Positions 7,695 to 15,810 of a stretch of DNA of 64,000 nucleotides are shown here, in pieces. The stretch is from contig JAKALA010000006.1 in assembly GCA_021813325.1 (NCBI GenBank), positions 47,782 through 111,781 on the forward strand, given 5' to 3'. Below the pieces are notes generated by a model. The model saw only the letters and a program-made list of their open reading frames with translations. It ran no database searches and was not told the DNA's origin. This DNA comes from a bacterium (lineage in GTDB: Bacteria > Verrucomicrobiota > Verrucomicrobiia > Limisphaerales > UBA11358). Made by a program: the position numbers and the translations under genes. Every line of letters begins with the position of its first letter. Positions within the stretch are counted from its first letter, which is position 1.

Positions 7695-9065
7695 GTTTCT
7701 TGCGGTTTCCACCAAGGCTTCCAGACGCGAGGTCATTGTTGGCAGCATGGCATCGCAAACCGGTGGTATTTCCATTTCCACCACGGGAATGCCAAGTTCC
7801 TGCCGGACCATTTCGCGGATGCTTTCGCCTTCGCGCGCGCAATGGCTGGCGCCAGGAATGCGCGATATGACCACGGCCTCCGCATCATAAGTCTGGCATT
7901 CGCGAATGATGCGTTTCGCGCGATCACTGGCCGGGCCAACCATCGGGTCGGCCAGGGCCGTCCGCGCCAAAGCTTCCAAGGGCGGCAGGCTTTCGGGGAT
8001 CAAGTCCAGCGCATGGGAAAACATAAAATCTGTGCCGCAAAGACGGCCGCCAACATCTTCCAGCAAATTCATGGCGCGCAGGTCAGCAACGGGATTTACC
8101 CAAAAAATCCGCACGGCATCTGGCGGGAGCACGAATTGGTTTTGCTGCATCCGCCGTTGCGCTTCGGCCAACAATTCACCGAGCACCAATCCCGCCTCTG
8201 GACGGTCGGAACAGAAATGGATTGCCAGCATTTCCGCGATAAGCATTTCCAGCGCTGGCAGCGGGGCGGCGGGCGCGGAGTAAACGGCTTGCCGAAGATC
8301 GGCGAGAATTTGGCGGATGTGATTGGCGGCACGGATACCGTCAGTTAGCGCCGAGTCACCCAGACTTTTTCCGGCAAGCTGGCCCAGTGCGTCCGCCACG
8401 CGCTGCAATTCCGCCCGCACCGCCTCCACCTGGCTTCGTGGCGCCAGCAGTTTTCCCGGCAGTTCACAGGAGGTTTCGCCAACGGCCGGCGCGCGCCGGC
8501 GCGGGATTTCCCACCAGAACACCGGATGCCCGCGATGCTCGAGCCGTTGTGCGATGGCCGAAAAATCGTCGCAAACTGCGCCGGTGCTGCAGATGATCAG
8601 TTCGGGTTTCGGGAAGTGTTCGCCGTTCTCAAACGCCGGCAGCATGGCGCGCACCGGACAAAACGAAGCATCAACGCCCATCGCCGCGGCCTGCTGCAAC
8701 AACTTGTCGCTGCATTCCATGAGGCATGGCGTCCACCATGCGCCGTCGGGATAAAACGCCCGCACGCCAGGCAACGCGTAAGCCATCACCGGCACAGTGC
8801 CGAGGTCTTTCATGGTGCCGACGATTTTGTCACCCGCCGTTCTGGCCTGATGGAGCCGCGAATTTTCGGTGAGAAAAAAATTCCAAAGACGCAGCGCGGC
8901 GGGCGAGTTGTCGAATTGCAACTGTTCGAGGCGAAAATCCTTTTCCAACTCCACATGCCGCCGAAGCGGTCCGCCGTAAAAAGGTTCGCGCCGGCCGGCC
9001 TGCTGAAGCTGAAGATGGCGCTCCCCCCAGTCGGCGAGGCTCAGTTTGCGGGGCGCGGCGAACAT
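7662..9065 (-). CDS. 2-Hydroxyacyl-CoA dehydratase-family subunit (large)
   Basis: The 467-residue protein belongs to the HgdB/FldBC/BcrBC superfamily, whose members bind a [4Fe-4S] cluster and accept the electron delivered by the activator. Clusters of cysteines typical of the fold are visible: WWTPCLMECSDKLLQQA, SFCPVRAML, ICSTGAVCDDFSA, GGRLCGTDF, IRECQTYDAEAVV and GASHCAREGESIREMV, the last being the usual C-terminal ligand and helix (normally C..RE...R). The ending PVVEMEIPPVC resembles the usual EIP.L. It is separated by an inverted repeat from each neighbour. The substrate is unknown; it need not be a CoA ester. The last codons are made of the heptamer repeat. Confidence 0.82.
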   Translation of the reverse strand: MFAAPRKLSLADWGERHLQLQQAGRREPFYGGPLRRHVELEKDFRLEQLQFDNSPAALRLWNFFLTENSRLHQARTAGDKIVGTMKDLGTVPVMAYALPGVRAFYPDGAWWTPCLMECSDKLLQQAAAMGVDASFCPVRAMLPAFENGEHFPKPELIICSTGAVCDDFSAIAQRLEHRGHPVFWWEIPRRRAPAVGETSCELPGKLLAPRSQVEAVRAELQRVADALGQLAGKSLGDSALTDGIRAANHIRQILADLRQAVYSAPAAPLPALEMLIAEMLAIHFCSDRPEAGLVLGELLAEAQRRMQQNQFVLPPDAVRIFWVNPVADLRAMNLLEDVGGRLCGTDFMFSHALDLIPESLPPLEALARTALADPMVGPASDRAKRIIRECQTYDAEAVVISRIPGASHCAREGESIREMVRQELGIPVVEMEIPPVCDAMLPTMTSRLEALVETARNKAKGLKPNSL

Positions 9066-9070
9066 GGGAA

Positions 9071-9143
9071 AAAGCTAAAAGCAAAAGTTGATACGCTAAA
9101 CACAATTTTGCTTTCAGCCTTTAGCCTTCAGCTTTTAGCATTT
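9071..9143. repeat. Inverted repeat of 7-bp units, copy B
   Basis: The left arm (9071-9087, AAAGCTAAAAGCAAAAG) is degenerate; the right arm (9110-9143) reads CTTTCAGCCTTTAGCCTTC and then AGCTTTTAGCATTT. The right arm contains the stop codon and the last codons (LKAEG) of the gene at 9121-10086. It lies between two dehydratase-like genes on the same transcript. Confidence 0.8.
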
Positions 9144-10086
9144 CAATAAATGCCTGAAGGCGGGTTTGGTCGCGGGGCGAGCGGCCGGTGGCTTCGCCGG
9201 CTTCCAGCAATAGCACCGGCAGGCCGAACGCTTCGCGCAAGCTTTGCGCCTCGGCACGCCAGAGGTCGCAGCCCGTGAAATGCCAGAGCACCAGCCCGCG
9301 CACGCCGCGCGCTGGCAGACGCGGTTTCAGCCAGTCATAGAGCCGCGTGTTGGGCCGCTGAAATGCGTCGGTAATGTGATCGAAATATCCGCTAGCCAGC
9401 GCTTCAAAAGGATCGCCCGCATCGACACCTTCCGGGCAAAGGCTGCGCTCGCCAGACTTGGTGGCATTGAGGGTCACGCGTCCTCCCGCTTGTTCCACGC
9501 TTTTGAACAGAGTCCAATCTGATTTAGGGAAAGCGCCGCCGATCAGCGCCAGCGAAATGCGGTCGTCTGACGGGCAGGTTGAAATTTCAGAGCAGGTGCC
9601 GTCGCAATGATACGCGGCAACGGCTTCGGCCAAAGAACGCGCGTTGGCACTGGGCGCAATCGCACGCAGATTTCGCCGGGCTTCACCTGCGCGGCGAATT
9701 TCCTGCCAAAGCGATTTGGTGTCGGGCGCCGCACCACCCATTTCCTGAAGGAATCGGCCCAGCCGCCTCAGTTCATCGCAATATATTTGCCTCGCCGCCG
9801 GTGTCGGCGTGGCGGGCAGGTTGAACAAAAATACCCGCGACTGGCCGCGAAATTTGCCTTCATCATAACCACGCCGCATTTGATCGCAGGCGGAGGTGAA
9901 GACGACTGCATCGGCAGGGTGGGTTTCGGCAAAACGGACGGTGGTTTCGGCAACCGCGCAAACGCCGGCGGAGAGCGCTACGGGCGCATTGCTCAATCTT
10001 TCCTCCAACCAGAGCGGCCGCGATGTCAGTCCATGAGCCCGAATCCATTCGGCGGGAATCCACGGGCTGGTCAGGAAGACGTTCAT
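9121..10086 (-). CDS. 2-Hydroxyacyl-CoA dehydratase-like subunit (short)
   Basis: This 321-residue protein looks like a shortened member of the same superfamily as its neighbours. Supporting segments are an N-terminal MNVFLTSPWIPAEWIRAHG, CAVAETTVRFAETHPADAVV, FTSACDQMRRGYDEGK, which matches the usual ..CD..R.., a mid-region IGGAFPKSDWTLFKSVEQAG, and WHFTGCDLWRAEAQSLREAF, which matches the C-terminal cluster ligand motif (GC...R.E...L.E..G.P). The normal length is 380-450 residues, so part of the middle is absent. It may pair with the 467-residue subunit, as alpha and beta subunits do in HgdAB. Function is inferred. Confidence 0.75.
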   Translation of the reverse strand: MNVFLTSPWIPAEWIRAHGLTSRPLWLEERLSNAPVALSAGVCAVAETTVRFAETHPADAVVFTSACDQMRRGYDEGKFRGQSRVFLFNLPATPTPAARQIYCDELRRLGRFLQEMGGAAPDTKSLWQEIRRAGEARRNLRAIAPSANARSLAEAVAAYHCDGTCSEISTCPSDDRISLALIGGAFPKSDWTLFKSVEQAGGRVTLNATKSGERSLCPEGVDAGDPFEALASGYFDHITDAFQRPNTRLYDWLKPRLPARGVRGLVLWHFTGCDLWRAEAQSLREAFGLPVLLLEAGEATGRSPRDQTRLQAFIEMLKAEG

Positions 10087-10091
10087 TTATC

Positions 10092-10195
10092 AAGGCTGAA
10101 GGCTAAATGCTAAAGGCTGAAGGTCAAATCGGCTGTGTCCGGCCTGGGCGCTGAATGGTGTTTTTAGCATTCAGCTTTTAGCCTTTAGCATTTTT
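10092..10195. repeat. Inverted repeat of 7-bp units, copy C
   Basis: The left arm (10092-10123) is AAGGCTGAAGGCTAAATGC followed by TAAAGGCTGAAGG; the right arm (10161-10195) is TTTTTAGCATTCAGC then TTTTAGCCTTTAGCATTTTT. About 37 bases lie between the arms. This is the longest and best-paired of the four copies. The right arm contains the stop codon of the methyltransferase gene. Confidence 0.85.
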
Positions 10196-10988
10196 CCGCA
10201 ACGATCAGCCCTTGGATGACTTTGCCGGCTTGCGCGAGGGATTGGATGAATTTCATTTCGCCAACCAGTTCGGCCGCCAGGGCAGTGTCAAAACCGATGA
10301 TTTTCAGCGCGTCGTAAGTGAGTTGCTTTTCGAGCATGTCGAGATACAGCGGCATTTGGCTGGCAAAGCGTCCGGTGTCTTGCGCCAGTTGCGCGCTACA
10401 GCCGCTGGCCTCCAGATGCGAGCGGTATTCGGCCTGTGAAAGCACGTTGGGAAATTTCATGAACGTGAGATAGCGCGCCGCCTCGGTGTCCGTCATGTCG
10501 GTCGGGCCAAGCATCCAATCGGTGAAGGCGATTTTGCCGCCGGCTTTGACGATGCGCGCCGCTTCAGTGATCATGGCCCGCTTGTCTTCGACGTAGCACC
10601 AGGCGTCCTCGCCCCAGACAAAATCAAATTGGCCCGGCGGCAGGCCGCAATCGCTGACGTTGGCTTCGACGAACGTGATTTTATCCGCCAAGCCTTCGGC
10701 GGCGACGCGCTGGCGGCCGAGCTGAATCATGGCGGGCGTGGCATCCACGCCGGTCATGTGCGCCACTTTTTGAAACTGCACCAGAAACTTCAGGCCCGCC
10801 CCGGCGCAGCAACAGAAATCCACGCCGCGCGAACCTTCAGCGATACCGGCGCAGCGCGCGAGTTCCAGGGAGGATTGCAAACCGCCGAGGTGGATTTGTT
10901 CGCCCATGAGGAGCTCCCAAAGTTTTCCTTCGGCACCGGAATAAACCGCTTGAACATTGGACAGATGAATTTGTGGGGCGGATTTCAT
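10185..10988 (-). CDS. Class I SAM-dependent methyltransferase of the reductase cluster
   Basis: This 267-residue methyltransferase has the SAM loop VDFCCCAGAGLKFLVQF (about 56-72), then the acidic strand TGVDATPAMIQLGRQR, FVEANVSDCGLPPGQFDFVW and WCYVEDKRAMITEAARIVKAGGKIAFTDW (given here only in part as key segments: VWGEDAWCYVEDK and GGKIAFTDWM). The overall plan, including the early GEQIHLGG, resembles the sarcosine/dimethylglycine methyltransferase group. Three adjacent cysteines in the SAM loop, where D-x-G-x-G-x-G is usual, are odd. It lies inside the reductase cluster and is bounded by repeats C and D. I infer that it modifies a substrate or product of the reductases. Confidence 0.8.
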   Translation of the reverse strand: MKSAPQIHLSNVQAVYSGAEGKLWELLMGEQIHLGGLQSSLELARCAGIAEGSRGVDFCCCAGAGLKFLVQFQKVAHMTGVDATPAMIQLGRQRVAAEGLADKITFVEANVSDCGLPPGQFDFVWGEDAWCYVEDKRAMITEAARIVKAGGKIAFTDWMLGPTDMTDTEAARYLTFMKFPNVLSQAEYRSHLEASGCSAQLAQDTGRFASQMPLYLDMLEKQLTYDALKIIGFDTALAAELVGEMKFIQSLAQAGKVIQGLIVAEKC

Positions 10989-10989
10989 A

Positions 10990-11084
10990 AAAGGCTAAAT
11001 TCTAAAGGCTGAAGGCTGAAACAAGTTTGTCGCAAGAACGCGTGCATATGCTTTGGCATTTAGTTTTCAGCCTTTAGCCTTTGC
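10990..11084. repeat. Inverted repeat of 7-bp units, copy D
   Basis: The left arm (10990-11021) is AAAGGCTAAATTCTAAAGG followed by CTGAAGGCTGAAA; the right arm (11055-11084) is GGCATTTAGTTTTCAGCC then TTTAGCCTTTGC. The right arm encodes the C-terminal KAKAKG and stop of the double-cubane reductase gene. It lies between that gene and the methyltransferase. Confidence 0.85.
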
Positions 11085-12287
11085 TTTGATGGTTTCAAAT
11101 AACGCCTCTACCCGCGCTGAAATGCGGGCCGAATCCGACGGCGAATAGTCGGTGGTGATTTTCAGATAGGGCAGCTTCAATTCCTCTTCCGCCAGCTTGC
11201 GGACTTGGATGGACTCAATGTCGTAAGTCAGGCACGCCTGCCAGATGATTTCGATGACGCAATCCGGCCGGAACTTGGCGGACAAGGAGCGGAGCGTGTC
11301 GAAACGGCCGGAATTCGGCGTCAGCACTGAGCAGGGCAGATGATAGTATTTTTTGGCGATGGCGCGGATAGGGGCCGGGTCAGCCGCGTCCACGTCTTCG
11401 AGAATCGGCTTGAGGCCGGTGCAGTTTTCCATGGCCACGACCACCGCGCCGGCGTTTTCGATTAATTCCAGCACGCGTTCCGCGCCATGCACGATCGGCA
11501 CGCCGGTAAGCAGCACGCGAATTTCTCGTGGCAGCGACGCCTTCGTCGCAGTCACATTCGGCGACGAGGCGTCGCCGCCACTGGCCGACAAAGATTTCAG
11601 CCCGTTTTCATATTGCTGCAAATCAGCTTCGATGCCCGAGATGATGCTCTTGAATTCGATCAACTGCCGTCCGGTCAATGGCGGCTGGTCCTGCGTCATC
11701 AAGTCGGCCAGTTGCCGACGCAAGCCGCGCTCGCGATTCATCAACTGAATGGCGGCGCGAAGTTTTTCTTCCGTAATCTGCGTGTTAAATCGTTCTTCGA
11801 GATGCGCCTTGAACTTGTGGAGTTCCTGGGTCCAATGCTCCAGCGCGGCGGCGTTTTCAGCTTTGTGCGGCAGTTCGAGCACATACATGGGCTTGGCAGC
11901 GCCCATTAGCTCGAACATTTTCTTTTTGCCATCGCAGGTGGTCTCGGCCACGACCAGATCAGCCCAGTTCAGGAATGGATTTTTACCGGTGACTTGATAG
12001 CCGAACGTGGACTTGATGAGCGGACAGAGATTGGCCGGAAGGAATTGTTCTGCCGGGGGAATGGTCGCCGCCGAACCGCCGCACAGGCAAACCGGCACGG
12101 CGCCGGCGGCCAGAATGATTTCGCGCGGGGTGAATTCACACATGATGCCCACCACCGGACGACCCTGCGCCCTGGCCGCCTCGGCGTAGTCGTAGCAATG
12201 ATCAATCATGTCCTCAAACCAACGCAACGCAGCGCCGGCGCTGGCATTGCTGACGCTCGGTTGCGGCCCCGAAGAGCGACATTCCAT
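11067..12287 (-). CDS. Double-cubane-cluster-type anaerobic reductase (2-hydroxyacyl-CoA dehydratase superfamily)
   Basis: About 406 residues, first gene of the cluster. The motifs are those of double-cubane-cluster proteins, which carry an [8Fe-9S] centre and reduce small molecules when driven by an activator ATPase: VVGIMCEFTPREIILAAGA, PVCLCGGSAATIPPAEQFLP, NLCPLIKSTFGYQ, VVAETTCDGKKKMFELMG, VAMENCTGLKPIL, LPCSVLTPNSGR and IWQACLTYDIES. The ATG at 12287 is preferred; an open frame reaches a TTG at 12347, but the 20 extra residues are unlike the family. The activator needed is supplied by 6844-7632. The natural substrate of this family is not known, and this is where the cluster could be new. 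Confidence 0.88.
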   Translation of the reverse strand: MECRSSGPQPSVSNASAGAALRWFEDMIDHCYDYAEAARAQGRPVVGIMCEFTPREIILAAGAVPVCLCGGSAATIPPAEQFLPANLCPLIKSTFGYQVTGKNPFLNWADLVVAETTCDGKKKMFELMGAAKPMYVLELPHKAENAAALEHWTQELHKFKAHLEERFNTQITEEKLRAAIQLMNRERGLRRQLADLMTQDQPPLTGRQLIEFKSIISGIEADLQQYENGLKSLSASGGDASSPNVTATKASLPREIRVLLTGVPIVHGAERVLELIENAGAVVVAMENCTGLKPILEDVDAADPAPIRAIAKKYYHLPCSVLTPNSGRFDTLRSLSAKFRPDCVIEIIWQACLTYDIESIQVRKLAEEELKLPYLKITTDYSPSDSARISARVEALFETIKAKAKG

Positions 12288-12461
12288 AATGGTGATTGGC
12301 TTCAGCGGTTTTGGGATTGGCGAGGTCAGGAAATACTTCACAAGCAACGGAAAGTCAATGTCCTTGGACGTGCCGCGCAGGCGGGCGACAGTGCTTGACC
12401 GGCGGGTAACCTTTCACTTTCAACCCGTCAGGTAGTTGTGGCATAGTTCATCCCAATTCTG

Positions 12462-13214
12462 ATGGTTGCTGATTTCACACAACACCCGCCTTGCCTGTCG
12501 GAACCTAAAACACCGGGAGAAGATTTTTGCACGACACGTTGGACCCAGGTCTGTCGGGCGAAATCGCATTCACCGGAGGGGCGCCAGGCGTTGGCGGAAC
12601 TCTGCAACGCCTATTACGAGCCGGTGGCGGCGTTCCTTCGTTGCAAATTACGGGATGCCGACGCCGCCCGGGAACTGACCCATGATTTCTTTGCCCGCAT
12701 TTTGAACGGCGGGGCCATTGCCGGCGCTGAACCGGAGCGCGGGCGCTTCCGGTTTTACTTGCTGGGCGCGGTGAAGCATTTTCTTTCGCATCAGCGCGAG
12801 GCGGCGCGCCGGCTGAAACGCGGCAGCGGAGTGGATAACGTTTCGCTTGAGGAAAACGAAGCGTGGGGGGTGCCGGATGCGGGGGTGCTGATGCCGGACG
12901 CGGCTTTTGACCGGCAATGGGCGTTGACAGTGGTTGCGCGCGCGCTCGCCGCGCTTCGGCGAGAATGTGCCACCGAGGGACGGGGAGATTTTTTTGAGCA
13001 GGTCAAACCGTGGCTTACCGGCGAGGCTGCCCGCGGCGATCAATTGGCCCTGGCGGCCAGTTGTGGCCTGAATCTCAACGCGCTGAAGGTGGCGGTGCAT
13101 CGGTTGAAGCGGCGCTTCCGCCAGTTGGTCAAGGCAGAAGTGGCCGGCACGCTAAACGATCCGCGCCTGATCGAGGGGGAAATGCAGGCTTTGTTTGCCG
13201 CCCTGAGCGGTTAA
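12462..13214 (+). CDS. ECF-type RNA polymerase sigma factor
   Basis: The 250-residue protein has sigma region 2 (about 35-100: ALAELCNAYYEPVAAFLRC, ELTHDFFARIL, RGRFRFYLLGAVKHFLSHQ) and a C-terminal region 4-like helix-turn-helix (AASCGLNLNALKVAVHRLKR, about 195-214). Such factors, with the TTRWTQV start and GRFR(F/S)YLL segment, are common in Verrucomicrobiota and Planctomycetes, where they often sit beside a Ser/Thr kinase, as here: the kinase starts 44 bases downstream. The gene is divergent from the reductase cluster (start 12287), with a 170-base shared upstream region. No anti-sigma factor is present; the kinase is the likely controller. Confidence 0.85.
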   Translation: MVADFTQHPPCLSEPKTPGEDFCTTRWTQVCRAKSHSPEGRQALAELCNAYYEPVAAFLRCKLRDADAARELTHDFFARILNGGAIAGAEPERGRFRFYLLGAVKHFLSHQREAARRLKRGSGVDNVSLEENEAWGVPDAGVLMPDAAFDRQWALTVVARALAALRRECATEGRGDFFEQVKPWLTGEAARGDQLALAASCGLNLNALKVAVHRLKRRFRQLVKAEVAGTLNDPRLIEGEMQALFAALSG

Positions 13215-13258
13215 AAAAATTGGGTAACCAAACCGCGCCGTCGTGTCAGAACATTAGT

Positions 13259-15805
13259 ATGAACGAGTCATCTGCCAAAACCTGCCCCAATTGCGGGGCG
13301 GCGCTGCCGGTGGCGGGCACGGAGGATTTGTGTCCGCGCTGTTTGATGGCGGAAGCGATGGTGGCGACCCAGGCGGGGGAAAAAGCGGACGCCACGCGCC
13401 CGGCGTGGTCGCCTGCGGAGCTGACTGCCTTCTTTCCCCAATTGGAAATTCTCGAACTGATCGGCAAAGGCGGCATGGGGGCGGTTTACAAGGTGAGGCA
13501 AAAACAGCTCGACCGCATGGTTGCGCTCAAAATTCTGCCCTCCGCGATGGACGAGGATTCCGCGTTTGCCGAACGCTTCGCCCGCGAAGCCCGCGCGCTG
13601 GCCCGCCTCAACCACCCTGGCATTGTTACGCTTTATGAATTTGGCAACGTGCAAAGCCAAAACGGGGTGCCGCTCTATTACTTTCTGATGGAATATGTGG
13701 ACGGCGTGAATTTGCGGCAACTTTTGCGCCATGGCCGGATTTCGCCGCGGGAGGCGCTGGCCATTGTGCCGCAGATTTGTGACGCGTTGCAGTGCGCGCA
13801 CGACCAGGGCATTGTGCATCGCGACATCAAGCCGGAAAATATTTTGATGGACCGCCGCGGGCGCGTGAAGGTGGCGGATTTTGGGCTGGCGAAGATTGTG
13901 GGGCATCAAAGCGGAGCAGACCAACCGGCCACTTCGTTGAGCACAACCGCACAGCGATCCGCGCCGACCAGCGAGATGACCGACGCAACCAAGGTGATGG
14001 GCACGCCGCAATACATGTCACCCGAGCAATTTCAGGCGCCGGGTGAGGTGGATCATCGGGCGGACATCTATGCGCTGGGCGTGGTTTTTTATCAGATGCT
14101 GACAGGCGAATTGCCGGGGCAACCACTCGTGCCACCTTCGCGTGCCGGCAGCCGGATGCAAATAGATGTGCGGCTGGACGCAGTTGTGTTACGGGCTTTG
14201 GAAAAGGAGCCAGAACGCCGCTACCAGCAGGCCAGCGCGCTCAAAACTCAGGTGGAAACCATTGCCACCAATCTAGGCAACGCGCCCGGTGCGAAATCAG
14301 CCGCCGGTGCTGATAACCGCGGACAGAAGACCGGATCAGCTTCTCCGGCCGCCCGGGAAAAAGGCTGTCCCTACTCATTCATTGTGGTCAGCGTGCTGTT
14401 CATTTTCCTGGGTCTCGTTTCCATCTGGGACATGGTTTGGCACACCCGGTTGGGTGAACAGAAATTGGATTTGGCATTGGTCGGTCTGCCGGTGGGGATG
14501 GCATTGTTGCGCGGACGCTGGTGGTGGCGGCGCGGCGCGCTGGCCGGAGTGTGGTTGGGTTGTTTCATACTGCTGGGCTTTCTCGGGCTTGCGCTTGCCA
14601 AAGCCAACGTTCTCAAAGTGGCGGCCGGCTCGGGCGCAAAAGGTTTTGTCTGGTGGGGCTGGCAACCCAACGTGGCTTCGGGCGTCTGGCTGGGGTTTGG
14701 CCTTATCCTGAGTTTGGCTATTCTGCTGGTTTGGCTGCAGTGGGAATTGCACCGCGCCGGTGTCAAAGCCCGTTTTGATCAGCGACGTGGAAAGGGTGCC
14801 GGTTGGCCGGAGTGGTTGATGATAATTGCGCTGGCGTGGTTGGCGGTGGGTTGGATGCCCGACGCCGCGCGGCGGACGCAGCGTTTCACCGGCGCAGCGG
14901 CTGAAACATGGGCACCCGCCTTGGTGCCTGGGCAACTGCCTGATTTGACCATGATCCGGGACGAGGCCAATCGCTTGATGAGCCAGACCCATTACGAAGA
15001 AGCTTTGCAGCGACAGATTTGGTATTTCAATCATGCGCTGGATTACGATCCTTCCCTGGCGGGGGTTCGCCTATCCTTCACGCTTTCGGATTGGGTTGAA
15101 TTGGGCCGCCGCTATCCCAAAGCCCGGCAGGCGATGGAAGCCATTCGGGATCACGACTGGAATATATTCAAGGAAGGGTTGCGTTATCCCCGCTGGGTTC
15201 GGGAAGTTTTCGATGGTTTCCCCGGCTTTTCGCAGGTGGAAAAGCGGGATCGGTCCGCTCTGTTTCAGGATATTTACAGTCTCAATTCGTATTTGGGAAC
15301 CGATGAATCCAATCAGCTGCTCGTAAAAACGCTCGTGGCCAGAGACCCACAACTGGCACAACACTTGGGCTACCGCGTGCATGAGGATGCTTTTGATGCC
15401 TTGGTAAAGAAAAGTGCGCATGGTGTCGGCCCGGCGGATTTGGGCGATGGCCAGCCGGCCTTTGGCGCGATCTGCCAGCAATGGATGGCGCTCAAAAAGG
15501 AGGAGGTTCGTCTCGGCAAAATTAATACGCACGTCCAGGCGAAAATGAATGACTCCTGGGCGCAGCGAGGACTGGCAGCGCCCGCCGCCCTTTCCGCAAT
15601 GTCGCCGCCCAAGGCTGCTGACCGGATTTTCGTGGATAAGACCCGACAGTTGATTGAAATCCTGGTGGCCAACGGTCATATCGCCGATGCCGAAAATATC
15701 CGGGACCAGGCTCTGGCACTGCTGGATGACGCCTGGCTTAAATCGGCGGTGAGTGACGCTGAGAAGAAAACTCAACCATCGTCCACCGCCGCCGGCAAAC
15801 CTTGA
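13259..15805 (+). CDS. Membrane Ser/Thr protein kinase with N-terminal zinc ribbon
   Basis: This 848-residue kinase is started at the ATG 13259, because the N-terminus then begins with a zinc ribbon (CPNC at 9-12, CPRC at 25-28); the open frame upstream overlaps the sigma gene. The kinase domain shows IGKGGMGAVYKVRQ (69-81), VALKIL with the catalytic Lys (about 91), HRDIKPENILMD, DFGLAKIVG and GTPQYMSPEQF. About five membrane segments follow (residues 370-550), then a 280-residue C-terminal part. The last 60 residues (IEILVANGHIADAENIRDQ, then ALLDDAWLKSAVSDAEKK) match the end of the next protein. The gene overlaps or abuts the TTG/ATG region of that neighbour. It is likely paired with the sigma factor upstream. 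Confidence 0.92.
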   Translation: MNESSAKTCPNCGAALPVAGTEDLCPRCLMAEAMVATQAGEKADATRPAWSPAELTAFFPQLEILELIGKGGMGAVYKVRQKQLDRMVALKILPSAMDEDSAFAERFAREARALARLNHPGIVTLYEFGNVQSQNGVPLYYFLMEYVDGVNLRQLLRHGRISPREALAIVPQICDALQCAHDQGIVHRDIKPENILMDRRGRVKVADFGLAKIVGHQSGADQPATSLSTTAQRSAPTSEMTDATKVMGTPQYMSPEQFQAPGEVDHRADIYALGVVFYQMLTGELPGQPLVPPSRAGSRMQIDVRLDAVVLRALEKEPERRYQQASALKTQVETIATNLGNAPGAKSAAGADNRGQKTGSASPAAREKGCPYSFIVVSVLFIFLGLVSIWDMVWHTRLGEQKLDLALVGLPVGMALLRGRWWWRRGALAGVWLGCFILLGFLGLALAKANVLKVAAGSGAKGFVWWGWQPNVASGVWLGFGLILSLAILLVWLQWELHRAGVKARFDQRRGKGAGWPEWLMIIALAWLAVGWMPDAARRTQRFTGAAAETWAPALVPGQLPDLTMIRDEANRLMSQTHYEEALQRQIWYFNHALDYDPSLAGVRLSFTLSDWVELGRRYPKARQAMEAIRDHDWNIFKEGLRYPRWVREVFDGFPGFSQVEKRDRSALFQDIYSLNSYLGTDESNQLLVKTLVARDPQLAQHLGYRVHEDAFDALVKKSAHGVGPADLGDGQPAFGAICQQWMALKKEEVRLGKINTHVQAKMNDSWAQRGLAAPAALSAMSPPKAADRIFVDKTRQLIEILVANGHIADAENIRDQALALLDDAWLKSAVSDAEKKTQPSSTAAGKP

Positions 15806-15810
15806 AGCCT

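Noticed and set aside
7637..11084. Heptamer arrays considered as a CRISPR or a tandem minisatellite
   Set aside because: Units are 7 bp without spacers, are arranged as facing arms, and are spread over four gene junctions; no cas genes.
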